Source: Kwoniella bestiolae CBS 10118 (taxonomy: Eukaryota > Basidiomycota > Tremellomycetes > Tremellales > Cryptococcaceae). Taken from it: a stretch of 64,000 bases of DNA. The stretch spans positions 5,350,001-5,414,000 of the forward strand of contig NC_089241.1 in the NCBI RefSeq assembly GCF_000512585.2, read 5' to 3'. Positions within the stretch are counted from its first letter, which is position 1, and every line of letters starts with the position of its first letter. Below the pieces are notes generated by a model. That model worked only from the letters and a program-made list of their open reading frames with translations, did not search any database and was not told the origin of the DNA. Position numbers and translations under genes: made by a program. Positions 38,509 through 50,025 of the stretch are shown here, piece after piece.

Positions 38509-38920
38509 TGTAAGTCGACTAGGTATGACTAAAGTGGTGTAAATAATTTATGTTGTTTTAAAAAAGGTTTCATCTCTTGAAAGTTTTCGTCCTCTTATAT
38601 ATCTCAGACAACTCAGTTGATCTGAAGTACCCTCATATGACCTATGCATACGATGATCATGAGTCCGAGCATCCAAGGGCTAATAAACATAGCTGGACTG
38701 GCTAATCTCTGGGAGGGCTTTGATGGTCGGTATTGCAATCACGACCAAGTAATCAACATCAGTAATGCTGACCGTCATCGTATTCGTCGAAGTAAGGTCA
38801 GCCAATATCAACATCGTGGTGGGCTTGACAAGTATGCCACGCTTCACTGACCGTGCAACCAATACAATACATGCTGACATCATCAGCGCAAAGGTCCGAT
38901 GAACATCAACGCCAAGGCGA
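38509..38920. other. Intergenic region between the secreted protein and NUG1
   Basis: 412 bp. It holds the promoter of the secreted-protein gene (TATATA string near 38598) and the NUG1 3' UTR. Nothing else is supported. Confidence 0.4.
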
Positions 38921-41451
38921 CTACAATTCTTCATCCGAGTCATCGGCTATGGAAGGGACACTCCGTCAGCTAATTGTCGATGTGATGGTTTGTACCATCA
39001 ACACAGTAGATGTCGTCACTCACCACCCATATTAGCCAAGAAACTAGCGAAATCCTTCTCCTTCCTCCCCTCCTCATCCATCTCCTCATCCATTCCCATC
39101 TCCACTTCCATCGCTCTATCCTCCCTTCTCTGTTGCACCTCTCTCTCCTTCTTCGCCTTCCTCTTCTCCTTCTTACTCTTCTTACTCAGCACGCTTCTCT
39201 CCCCAACTCCATTCCCAGGCACTTCATCGCCAGAGGGTAATTCCTCCAATTCCGCAGTGGGTTCCTCAACGTCCATACCCATGAAACCCAACATGAGTTC
39301 ACCCTCCGTCCTCTCAACTGCTGCACGTCGTTTCTTGGCTTTCTTCAGTGTTGCTTTCGCTTTGGACCTGTCTAACATCCCTGAGGGGAGGACAGCCAAT
39401 TCCTCAGCTGTGAATAGTCTGCTTTGAGCAGCTGGTTGACGAGATGATAGTGGTTGAGAGGGGAATGAAGAGGCTGAGGCTGATGATGATGCTATTGGAG
39501 CTGAGGCGATGGGTGGGCGGAAGGTAGATGATTCACCGTCGGAATCGTCATCGTCCGAGTCAGCATAGATAGGCTGAGGGGGTTTGAACGTCGGTATAGC
39601 AGGTTGAGAAACAGACGCTTGGATGGTTTCCGAAATATCGACACTAGATTCAACTGTCAGCTGTAATTCAAAATAACGGTGAGCGGATAGCTCACTCTTC
39701 AGCCATAGCCTCGGCATCTGCAGCCTCTTCACCCTCCCAGGCAGCCTCATCACCGACGTTATCGAATAATCCATCCAGTGTGAACGCCTCACTAAGCGTA
39801 TTGAGAATCTTGGCATCTCCAACTTTATCTCCATTCATCTCTACATCGTCTTCTCCTGGTACCACTGCGTTGGCAGGTTTCTGAGGTTGCGAGGGCGCAG
39901 AAGAAGGATGAATAGCTGGAGGAATGGTGAAATACGATATTTTGCCTGAATTCCAATCTCTCAATATCTGGACTGCTGATCCCTCGAGATCGGGTATACC
40001 ACCTTTTCCCAATCTACCTCTTGTCAATGCCATCTTGATTAGGAAATCTCTTACACCGTCGTAGGCAGGAATGTTATAGAGCTTTTGCAATTGTGCTGGA
40101 TCGACTTTCGTCAAAATCACCTCAACTGTTCTATCGTCAGCTGCAGACCTCGATACTTCGACCATGGAAGGAACTTACCTGGTGATATTGGATCTTCCAC
40201 CAGTTCCGCTTTGATACAATTCCTCAACATGATTTCAGCCTGTTTCTTCTTGCCTTCTTCGCCTTCTGTAGCTCTTCCGATATCCTCCAGCACTACACCA
40301 GGACAATCTAAAATCTTGACTCCTTTGTCCAGTACCACCTCCTGCACTACCCTAGTCTTACCAGGCATGGAAGCTACCGCACATGCTCTTGATCTCTTGA
40401 GCGAATTGATCAAAGATGATTTCCCGACATTTGGGTATCCCACTACACCAACTGTCAGAGATGAGTGGGGAGTAGACAAAGCGTACTGTTTGAGCAGATG
40501 CAGTAAGGCAGGTGCACCGAGCGATGATGATGTTGTAGGCAAGGCAGGGAGGTTAACTTGCTGACCTGGTACAGCAGCTGGCTGAGATAGGGGCACAGCT
40601 ACTTGAGATAAATGTTGACGTTGATTCTGGGTGGAAGATTTGAAAGGCATAGTAGGGAATGAATGTCGAAGGTGTTTCAACCATGCTTCGAGGTTTGCTC
40701 GTGGTACCAGATCTAACAATTCAACATCATGATCAGCCCTGACAAGCAATATCTAGCTTGATGAAGTTGGCCATCAGTCACGATGTAAGGAAACGCATCA
40801 CCCACCAATCTTATTAACAACAGCCAAAAGCTTCTTCCCCTGTACATCCCTCTTCCTCACCTCCTCTTCCACCCACCTACTCCTCGTCCCATCCGGATCT
40901 CTAGCATCCAGCACCTGTATAATCACATCACTCCTTTCAATCACCTTTCTCAGCTCCCTCATGAATGCTTTGGATGATGAATCTCGAGTAGTCAGAGAAG
41001 CATCGATAGGTTCGTAGAATGATATTCCTCCCAAACCTGCTCCTGTCGATTCGGGACCATATTGATCTGCTGCTGAGAGGGTTGCTAGTGATTGTGGGGT
41101 AGGGTGGGATGCTGTACTGACACCGATCTGAGCAATTGCAAAGTGATATCTCAGCACTGAAGTCGTCTTTGAGAAGATGCGCACCGACCTTTGCTTTTTG
41201 CTTATTCGCCAATGAATGGAGTTTAGGTACTTCCAATCCTCTTTTCTCTAAAATCAAAGCTCTCTGTCAATTGATGCTCCAGGTCAATCTGACGTGCATA
41301 TAGTGACTCACTCTGAGCTGTGGGTACATTGTACACTTTCCCCTTATGCCCCTTCGTTTGCTTATCTACAAAAGAGCAACAAATTTACGAAATCAGCAAG
41401 CGGCAAAGAGGGATTGAGGTAATTTGAGAAGTGCTCACTAGCTTTAGGCAT
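38921..41451 (-). CDS. NUG1: Nuclear/nucleolar GTPase Nug1 (nucleostemin/GNL3 family)
   Basis: Eight exons join in frame to 694 residues: 41451-41439, 41365-41312, 41259-41189, 41127-40806, 40712-40179, 40140-39696, 39643-39024 and 38946-38921. The G motifs are circularly permuted: the G5-like VLDARDPDG and G4 VNKIDLVP precede G1 GVVGYPNVGKSSL and G3 DCPG. This order defines the YlqF/nucleostemin class, and KASTQ-like FKSSTQNQR fits. Known role: export and assembly of pre-60S ribosomes. The C-terminus is acidic then Lys-rich, ending ADDSDEEL. Exon 3 needs a GAG acceptor, so the first ~45 residues are less certain. Confidence 0.88.
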
Positions 41452-41811
41452 ATTTGTTATCACTTTTATCCTCTAGCGTGTCATTCACTTCTGAGCTGTA
41501 GTTTTCAGTGGTCTCATAAGATTTGGATTGTATCACAACGCTCATCATCATGTTCAACAGTCCTCCAATACCTCCCAACCTTTCACCTAAGTCTTTGATG
41601 TTTTTGAAAAAGTCAAAAGTGGAGGTGAAGATTATGGCGGAGATCGCCGCAACCACAGCTTTCGATTGACATCACCGCATAGAAGCAAGTTACATCCAAG
41701 ATTTCTAAGCACATCTATCTGTCTCTTCCATCTCTTAGTTCAACTTTTCTTGTCATATTATTACCGTACCGTCAAACACACGCCCAGGATATTGTTCTCG
41801 TGACCAACACC
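41452..41811. promoter_or_regulatory. Divergent promoter NUG1/mitochondrial thioredoxin
   Basis: 360 bp between divergent starts. No motif stands out and no ORF is supported. Confidence 0.4.
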
Positions 41812-42514
41812 ATGTTGACCTCTGCTCTCCGACCTGCCAGGCCCTTAGCCAAAGCTGGATCTTCCATCCGCCCTGTCATCGCTTCACGATCCTTCCATGC
41901 GTCTAGGATAGCAAGGGATCATTTCCTAGATGCGAACGAGGAGGTAAGCTGAAGAAGCAGAAAGACGATCAAGCAGCTTATATGACTGCTGTTGATTAGG
42001 CGTTCAACAAGCGAGCACTGGACGAAGCGAACACCAAGCCCGTTTTAGTTGATTTCTACGCAGAGTAAGTCTGCCCATTTGACGGAAATATCGGACCATA
42101 ACCAGATGTGCGTTCGGCTGATCGTGATCGGTGCTTTGTAGATGGTGTCAGCCTTGTCGGGTGCTCACACCCCTGCTGAAGAGTCATACGGGGCCTGAGA
42201 CAGAGTACGATCTCATGACTGTCAATGTAGATGACTATCCGGAGCTAGCAGCCAAGTTCAAGGTGAGTTGGCCGAGCAGTCTCGACTCCTGCAATGTACA
42301 AAAAGAATCCCCTATAGGTGAGAGTACTGCTGATTAAGCTGTATAATATAGGTTTCAGCCTTGCCTACGGTTGTAGCATTCAAGAATGGAGCAGTTAAGA
42401 ATAAGTTCGGTAAGCTTCAACTATCATCATTTGTACATAGGGCGAGAGCTGATTTTTTTCGTAGTCGGTTTCAGAGGAGACGCAGATATCAAAAAGTTCC
42501 TCGGTATGCTGTAA
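41812..42514 (+). CDS. Mitochondrial thioredoxin
   Basis: Exons 41812-41943, 42000-42064, 42142-42262, 42352-42409 and 42465-42514 give 141 residues. The first ~35 residues are rich in Arg, Ala and Ser (MLTSALRPARPLAKAG...SRSFHASRIARDH), a typical mitochondrial presequence. The thioredoxin fold follows with VLVDFYAEWCQPCRVLTPLL, the cis-Pro in SALPTVVAFKNG and a short C-terminal helix. The active site is C-Q-P-C instead of the common C-G-P-C. It resembles yeast Trx3, a disulfide reductase of the matrix. Confidence 0.9.
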
Positions 42515-42659
42515 ACTGGGCTGAATCCGCATACACATCATGCATATATCATCGCATCGCTGTCACACATGAGCAGCCGCCATATCTTGGCTCGACTCTC
42601 ACCTACTGACTTATACCTATCATTCACCACTCTGCCTCTTCCACCACCCTCTCCTGCTC

Positions 42660-43930
42660 TTACTCCTCCGCTTCCTTTTTCTTCTGCCTCTCTTCCTCAG
42701 CCCTTATAAAATCTCCATTGACTCTCTTTGTCCAACTCCCACCCGCCCCAAGCTTATCCACCCCACTCATCAATTTACCCCAATACCTTGCCCTCCTCTG
42801 CTGTTTTTTCTCCTCCGCCTCCCTCCTATCGCCTGCATTCTCGGTGGGCAGACACGCACCAACCACTCGATGTATCCTCTGATCCTCGTGTCCGTACCAA
42901 TGCCATTTGGCCCTCTCCCCCGGATCTTCAGGCAGCTCGAACCTCCCACAAGACCTTCCAAGATACGTGGGATCAAACCATCCTCTCCTGAGATCACCAT
43001 GCTGCTTCTCCAACTCCATCCTCGTCGATCTGGGTACGGTCTTGAGGCAGAGGGCAGAACAGCTGTGGTTCGCTTTCTTCTTGTCGTCGGACGATACACA
43101 GGGCTTGCACAGCATTCTAGTGCATATGCCTTCGCGGTGTTTCCATAGGAACTGCTCGCATTTGTACGTGCACCGTACGCAGCAGCACGCGCAGCGGAAG
43201 AAATCGTGGATGAAGTGGTAGCAGCAGTAGATCGTTATGGTGATGTACAGGAAGATGATGAGGCATACGACTGGGGGTATCAGGGTGAGCATAGGGGTGC
43301 TTGCCAGCGAAGGGGAGGGACTTACCGAAAATTATCAGGTATTGATACTTGTCCCACGCATTTTGGATCTGTTGATGAGATAAATTCCCTCAGTAAAAGA
43401 GAATGTATCTCTGATGGGAATCGGGAGTGACTCAAGCTCAAACTTACTTTCGTTATGAGCTAAACGACCGTTATAATGATCAGCTTCTCTGTGTTCCATT
43501 CTCACCGATCATGTCACCAGAACATTCGCACTCACATCTTGCATCTTGGTGAACATACCCAACATCCCTTTCGCGTCCTCGTATTTACCCTGTCCGTCAC
43601 CACGTCAGTGTGATCATCAATCCCACTCCAGTTACCATGGGAATGACCACTCGAGAAAGTTTATACATACTTTGACATCATTCACGGCGTTCTGCCCCAC
43701 ATCCAATCACATCAGCCCACCTCTCATCTTCTCTCCAAAGAATACTCAAACATAGTAAACGCGGAGATTCAAACACGCACCGTAGCAGTAGCCACAGCCC
43801 CAGCAGCAGTTTTGGCTGCCCCCGCTCCACCAGAGGTAGCAGTCTCCACTACTCCTTTCGCACCGCCCACGGCAGTCTCAGCTGCGCCGGCGACCGCTCC
43901 GCCTACGTCTCCTAAATCCAGTGGCGCCAT
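42660..43930 (-). CDS. Cys-rich single-pass membrane protein of unknown function
   Basis: Six exons, 43930-43781, 43691-43671, 43589-43536, 43459-43448, 43368-43326 and 43270-42660, join in frame to 296 residues. The N-terminal ~50 residues are Gly/Ala/Thr-rich. A membrane helix (YLIIFVVCLIIFLYITITIY) at about residues 88-107 follows. Immediately after it comes a Cys cluster: CCYHF, FFRCACCCVRCTYKC, CTRMLCKPC and SCSALC. The C-terminal third is charged, Lys/Arg/Glu-rich and probably helical. Exons of 21, 12 and 43 nt are very short but all splice sites are canonical. I do not recognise the family; juxtamembrane palmitoylation or metal binding by the Cys cluster is conjecture. Confidence 0.75.
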
Positions 43931-44479
43931 CTGTACTCAATCTCGGGTGGTAGGTCTCTCGCTGTTCTCTCAGAAAAGGTATTTATGCTTGCTTGCGATA
44001 ATCAATGATTTTTATAGGCTTTTGCGATATTTTTATCTTGTATGGTGAGTTTTGATGATGGGATCGATCACTCTTTGTCGTTGTGTTAAAATTCTGTACG
44101 GTAAGTTTTGGTGTTGGCCTCCTGTTTTGTTATTATAATTATATATGTGTGTATATTGTATCCTACTTTTTTGGCTATTTTTTGGGAGGGATACAGAGGT
44201 ATGAAGTACAGATGACAAGCGACTTCATCAACCTCACTTATCCATCTCGCCTGTGCTCGGTGGGTCCAGGTACTACAAAACATCTTCGGCAGGCAGTTTG
44301 TCACGATGTCTTGTACTGGTGTATAAAGGATGCCATCCCACCCCTAAAGGAACAGGCATCATCCCAAGCCTTTCGTATGGACGATAAAAAGGATGTATAA
44401 TTAAAATGCATGTTTGATGTTTTCATCATGGATGTACAACAAACGATAAAACCGTGTCAAAATACTCTAACTATACCTC
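43931..44479. other. Intergenic region upstream of the Cys-rich membrane protein
   Basis: 549 bp, AT-rich around 44100-44170, holding the promoter of the membrane protein and the 3' UTR of the dehydrogenase. No ORF is supported. Confidence 0.4.
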
Positions 44480-45738
44480 TCATGCGCATTGACCATACGC
44501 ATCCCTCCACCGGTCAAAGACAGACCCCTCGTAATCACCATTCCACCCTCTCACCTCTCCAATCCCAACACCTCCCCTCCCATCTCTTTTTCTCCCCATC
44601 CCCCCGCCTTACCTGACCCATCACACCCGTCATCTTCTCAATAGCCTGGGGGATATCGAACCTCCCGTTTTCAGGATCAGGCTTCGCATCGCCTATGACA
44701 GGTTTCGTAAATGGTGTGATTACTGTTCCGGGGTGGTATCCTACTGCTATGGCTGAGGAGTTTTTGTTGAGGAGTTCGTGGTCTAGTGTGCGGATTAGTT
44801 GGTTGGTTGCTGATTTTGAGCTGCGAGGGGGGATGTATGTCAGTGACAGTTAATTTCTGTATTAGTTTCAGCATATATCGGAGGAGACGTAGACTCTTAA
44901 TGAGAGGTATTAGTCGTAAACACAGCAAGCACCTTGTTGATTCGCTCCACTCCCATCGGCAACAAGCAATGACCTTCTTACTGAGCTCCCCACGAGAGTC
45001 ATGCAGGTGACAGAGAACAATACCAACTCACGCTCTATAAGAATACCAACCCCCACGATGATTATCCCCTATACTCCCAACTCTAGCGCTCATAGACCAA
45101 CAAAGACTGTTTCCTCTCCCTATCAATCCCTGAGCAGGATCTTCATCTCTCCACTCAAAAGATAACTTATCGAATTGCTTGCGGGTGGGTATGAGCGGAA
45201 CGAAGTGCTTATATGTCAACAGGTGGCCTAGAGTATTTATTTGGAATTGCTCGAGTGCGAGTGAGGGGTCGATAGATGATAGGGATTTTTCGGGGTGTAG
45301 CTTCAAAGTATCACGATTGAGTCAATGCAAGTTCAAGCGTGAGGCTGGAGATCATCATACGAAGAGATCTTACACTCATTCCCCCTCTTCACGGAAGGGT
45401 AGAAATCTAGATCTGAAGACTAAATACCCAAATATACTCACAATCCCAGCCATGCACGCTATCAACCTCACCCTCCCCCCACCTTCCCGTCCTTTAACCA
45501 GCTCAGCAGCTCTGGTCAAACCCTCTTCCCGCCTTATATCTACATCTCCAACCACACTTAACCTCTCCTTTCCTTTCCCCTTGATATCCCCTTCGAGCAA
45601 TTTGGCTGATAACTCGTCCACATCGGATTTCGGTCGATGGGTGAGAGCGTACACTGATAGGTTCGTGTACCTCAAGATATGTCGGGTGAGGGCTGAACCC
45701 AGTGCGCCGGAAGATCCTTGGATGATAGCTATTGACAT
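44480..45738 (-). CDS. Short-chain dehydrogenase/reductase (C-factor/sniffer-like)
   Basis: Exons 45738-45442, 45300-45032, 44820-44613 and, tentatively, 44527-44480 give 273 residues. The start MSIAIIQGSSGALGSALTRHIL is an NAD(P)-binding Rossmann motif. The catalytic residues sit in the Ser of CWSMSARVGSIGDN and the Tyr/Lys of YSYRASKSA. A GYHPGTVITPF segment closes the fold, as in the sniffer/C-factor subgroup. The substrate is unknown. The last 15 residues depend on a GAG acceptor and are uncertain. Its promoter carries the 16-bp palindrome plus E-box described in the findings. Confidence 0.85.
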
Positions 45739-46085
45739 TGTTCTTGGAGAATGCTAGATTGCTTTGTCTGTTATCGCTTTCGATACCCAATTGAGATACA
45801 TTCTCTCTTCAAACATCCCATTCTGTACTAGTAGTGATCATGCCAGGAAAAAGTCTGCTATCGATCGAACGAAAGTGAACATGGAATGCGGAGTCTCCAG
45901 GAATGATGACATCATGTGAATCTCACGTGACATACACCCTTCATGTTTAGATACGGTACAAAGTCTATCATCAACATCGTCCATCTCCTTTCATGCATAT
46001 GCATAGATCCAATTATGCAAACAGAGTAGACGAGAAGCTAGTAAGAAAGTGTGTATATCGGGACGAAACACTCGAAAAAGACGTC
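45739..46085. promoter_or_regulatory. Divergent promoter dehydrogenase/HDHD2-like, with palindrome and E-box
   Basis: 347 bp. GAATGCGGAGTCTCCA lies at 45884-45899 and contains the inverted repeat GGAG-T-CTCC. A CACGTG E-box follows at 45924-45929, and a GATGACATCATG string lies between them. The same 16-mer with an E-box occurs at 55975-56012. Confidence 0.7.
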
Positions 46086-47352
46086 ATGTCCAAGTGAGTG
46101 TTGTGATCTCATTAGGCCGTGGTCGTAACTGAGTTCAGCCAGAAACCCGCTCAAGCTCAAGGCTCTGCTTATCGACCTCAATGGGACATTACACTTGGGC
46201 TCGGAACCTACCAAGGGGGCTGTCCAGGCTATTGAGAAATTGAGGAGATGTAGGATACCGTTTATATTCTGGTAAGTTGAGCCCATCATCGCCATCGGGT
46301 TTCTCGACTTGTGGGGCCGTCTTGCCTTTGCTCACAAGATGAACCGAAGTACTTATCGAGCTTCGTGCATGGATGGTGCTGACCGGGAACTTCATCGACA
46401 CCAGCTCAAACTCAACGAAGGAGTCTTCTTCCCAGCTGCTCTCCAAGCTCGGGGAGATGGGATTCAAAGCTGAGAAAGAGGAATTGATGACTAGTCTGAG
46501 CGCTTGTAAGCAGCTGGTAGAGGAAAAGGGGTTTAGGTGAGTAATCATCGCTTGCATTCCCATTTCTGCGTAAAAATGAGGCGAAACGGGTGTTACCGAC
46601 GAGAAAGGCTGGACAAGCTAACATGCGTTTTCATCTACTGCCAGACGCCCTTTCCTTATAATGTCCGAATCAGCCAAATCCGAATTCACCTCTCTCCCCT
46701 CCCCCACTTCAGAAGAGTCGTACGACTCGGTGATACTAGGCTTGGATTCACCGTCACTATCGTACGATAATCTCAACAAAGCCTTCCGTATACTCAAGAA
46801 CGAACCCATATCCGACTCCCACCAGCCGAGCAACAGCGATAAGAAAGCAGTATTGATAGCACCGCATAAAGCTTCATTCCAGCAATCTCCCCCTACCTCA
46901 TCCCTTCCAGCAGGACTATCACTTGGGATTGGACCGTTCGTTCATCTGTTGGAAGAGGCCACGGGGGAAGGGGCATTGATAGTTGGGAAACCCACCAAAA
47001 GCTTCTTCGAACTTGCTATTCAGCGGTTGGGGCGGAATTACGGGATCGATACGCGTAGTCTGGAGAAGGGGGAGATAGCTGTGGTGGGGGATGATACTAC
47101 TAATGATTTGGGAGATGGTGCGAGGGAGTTGGGTTTGAAGCGGATATTAGGTGAGTGACTTTTAGCTGTAATCGACTCATCCTGAGAGTCTCGTCTAACT
47201 TGGTGGACTTCGCGTAGCTTGGTCATTGGCTAATGCTTCTTTGGCATAACACAGTACGAACAGGTAAATATCGTCCGGAGAGTGAAGAGACGGAATATCC
47301 CCCTGATAAAGTCTATGAGAATTTTGCAGATTTCATAGATGATTTGGTATAG
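46086..47352 (+). CDS. HAD-superfamily phosphatase, HDHD2/LHPP-like
   Basis: Exons 46086-46093, 46143-46271, 46405-46536, 46645-47150 and 47255-47352 give 290 residues. The first coding exon is only 8 nt. HAD motif I is LLIDLNGTLHLG, with Asn at the position where classical phosphatases have the second Asp. Motif II is FIFCSNSTKES, and the later motifs are VGKPTKSFFELAI and VVGDDTTNDLGDGARELGL. The order and the C-terminal RTGKYRP match the HDHD2/LHPP subgroup, which acts on phosphohistidine, phospholysine or pyrophosphate. The substrate here is not readable from sequence. Confidence 0.85.
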
Positions 47353-47438
47353 ATATGTAGACTTTACATACATATATTAGATATTAGATTATTGTACGAC
47401 CATTCATCTGTAGATGTACCACATGGGGCATTGTTAGA

Positions 47439-47880
47439 TTATCGCTCGCCCTCGGCGAGGCTGAATCGTACGATCCGACCGAGCCATTTGAGTCGCCCCA
47501 CCTGATCTCCTCGTTTAGCTCCGAGCGCTCCACAAGTTGATCTAGCCAGAACATATCATGAAGTATTTGTAGTCAGTAAGCACGCTTTGTGCATGATATG
47601 ATCTTTCCACTTCAACCGACATGGACGAATATGCATACACATGGTGACTTAAGATAAATTGTCGGCTCTTTTCTTACAATCCTCTCTTCTCAGCAAGAGG
47701 AGCTCTCTTCCTGCCAATTTCCATTTGAGTCCGAACTCTCGGAATCTCACCTCTAATATTCCTCCGGAATTCGAGCGCAAAAACGCACACGCAACTAAGT
47801 GTGAGGTGAAGTATTCATTCCTACTGCTGGAATATTCGTACTGACCGAAGGGAACCGCTCAGGTTCACGTTCAGATGCAT
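47439..47880 (-). CDS. Possible small basic protein (84 residues), unrecognised
   Basis: Exons 47880-47846, 47794-47678 and 47541-47439 can be joined with canonical donors (GTCAGT, GTAAGA) and TAG acceptors. The frame stays open across both junctions from an ATG to a TAA. The product is strongly basic (RKRAPLAEKRGL, RGDQVGRLKWLGRIVRF) with no recognised domain. A CTGAC branch-like site precedes the second acceptor. Each exon is short, so chance assembly cannot be excluded. A different minus-strand frame in the middle exon also stays open. Confidence 0.35.
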
Positions 47881-48646
47881 CCCCCTGCACCGTTCTTCCG
47901 ATTTCTATGAGTATCTATTGAAATACGACAAACAGACCAAAAAAAGAATTTGAATCCCGAGGCGAGGCGCTTGGAATGCACAATTCAGAAAGAAGCAGCT
48001 TGGCTGAATGGCGTTGAGCATTGACAGAGCTCCAAGCTGCAGCCCCACCATGCCTCACCAAGAGCGCGTTTATTGTGGTGATGGCTGACTGGATCTGAGT
48101 GGATCCGCAATCTGACTGGCTGATTTGGTTGGCTTAATCGGTACTCGGTCAAATCCGAATCACTTTTAGGGAAGAACGTCGGTGCCGAGATGTTGAGATG
48201 GGTGATCCGCAAATAACCGCATAACAAAGTGAATACGCGCTCAGGGTTAGTAATCAAATCAAATCAGCTTAGTAACCTGATTTGTCGATTTCACTTTTAC
48301 TCGGTTGACTCGATTTATTTCGTTTTCTCACGCCATAATCCCATACTCTGACCGATATACCGAGTTACCCCCGTATACATATAAACATTGCTTTCTTTCC
48401 CTGTTCCCCTTCTTCCCTTCTTTCTTCTTTCTCTATCCCAACACTATCACTTTATTTATATACATACCATACATACATCTATCCAAGATGTGCTGCTAAA
48501 TCCCCCCATCCACCCAGCTTGACCTCGAACGAATAAACATATATCGTTCCCATACCTACACTTTTTAGCTTTTAAGCCTACCCATAAATAAACAGTCACC
48601 ACGTCGTCCTCACCGACACAGTCCTCTTTCAACAGACACACCCAAC
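47881..48646. promoter_or_regulatory. Promoter and leader of the acidic orphan gene
   Basis: 766 bp. A long CT-rich tract spans about 48390-48440, followed by a TTTATTTATATACATACC string near 48450-48470. A four-codon upstream reading frame (ATG TGC TGC TAA) sits at 48488-48499. No larger ORF is supported. Confidence 0.5.
48488..48499 (+). promoter_or_regulatory. Minimal upstream ORF Met-Cys-Cys-stop
   Basis: ATG TGC TGC TAA lies about 20 nt downstream of a TATA-like string and 148 nt before the proposed main ATG. If the transcript starts near 48470, this would be its first AUG, preceded by CCAAG. Confidence 0.5.
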
Positions 48647-50025
48647 ATGTTACATACAATCCAATTTGTCATCCTTACTCGAGGTTCTCCTCCACCATTA
48701 ACCAACAAAACGACCCAACGACCGCCGCCTACGAGTTTGTCGATTCCGACTTTAACACTTCCGAGTCTAAAAGATTAAACGTTGAAACAGCCACCGAGGC
48801 TCAATTGAATACTACTGCTGAAAGTAATACCATTGTTACCGGTTTATCACACAACATTACCACTACACCAACAAAAGCTTCAAAGTCTACAAAGAAGCAA
48901 TACCCTTCTATCTCATCTTTGTTTTCAACTCAAGGGGTCGATATTGACGAGATGAAATTCACATCACAATCTAAACCCTCCCTCACCCCAGTGGGGTACA
49001 GGCTCCTCTCCATCTCGGAACGGAAATTATCCGTATTGGACGGATCGTTCTACGATGAAGGACCTGAATTGCTCAAGGGCGTGCTCGTCAAGGAATCAAT
49101 CAAGAACGCTTGGCGATCTGTTCAAGAGGGTTCCTCGACCCTTGACTTGGAGGTCGGCTCGTACTCTACCATTGGGCTAGATGTCATCTCTGAAGATGAG
49201 GAGTATAATGAGGACGGAGAGGGAGAAGGAGAGGTTGAGGTCAGGGAAGAAAGATGGTTTGAAGACTTGTTGTCGTCCTTTGGCGAGGACGATTTCTCCC
49301 CTCAGCGAGAAGAACACGAATGGGTCGAATCAAACGTTTCTGAGATTGTCTTTGATGATTTGGATCTCGAGTACGACTCGGACCGAATTCAGGCTTTCAC
49401 TTTCCCCTCGCCTACTATGTCACCTACGATCGTTCCTCAGGTCACCATCACGGGAGTCGACGATGAGGACGAAGATCCTTCTTCTTTCTTCGATCACGAA
49501 ATGCCATCGCATCATCATCGCGCCAAATCACTCTCTTTGATAGAACGATTCACCTCTCCCCCCTCTGCTGTGGAGATCACACCTATACTCAAACCTTCCC
49601 TTGGACCCATCTCATCGAGCACACTACCTCCTCCATCACCTATCGAACCCATCCGATCAGATTGGGATCAATCGATATACCTCTACCCTCAGGCTTACTA
49701 CACAGAATGCGACTATTGTCTCGACATCGACGAATTCTCATTACCTCCTCCACTCATCCGATCTCTATCTAGCTCTTCGACTGCCTCCCTAGGAGAAGAA
49801 GAAGAGGAGTGCGGTACACCGCCGTTGAGGTATTCTGAGCTGAACGAACAGCCTTCCTGGGTTGATTCGCTCAAGAACGAAGATGATTTGGTCAACTCGG
49901 ATGAAGATGAGGACGAGGACGATGAGTTGGGTATAGAGATATTCACAGAGGATCAGGGGAAGGTATTGGGTGGGGTTGTGGGTATGGCTCTGGGTTTTAA
50001 CGAGGATGGGTTCGTGTTAGTTTAG
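48647..50025 (+). CDS. Acidic Ser/Pro/Glu-rich protein of unknown function
   Basis: The frame from 48736 to 50025 is open and clearly coding in character (430 codons). It has no upstream in-frame ATG: the first Met codon inside it is at about 48951. A plausible solution is ATG 48647, a 7-codon first exon to 48667, and a 68-nt intron ending in GAG at 48735, giving 436 residues. The protein is acidic, with Glu/Asp runs, a HHHR patch and several Ser/Pro clusters, and a hydrophobic C-terminal end (VLGGVVGMALGF). No domain is recognised. A non-AUG start is the main alternative. Confidence 0.55.
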
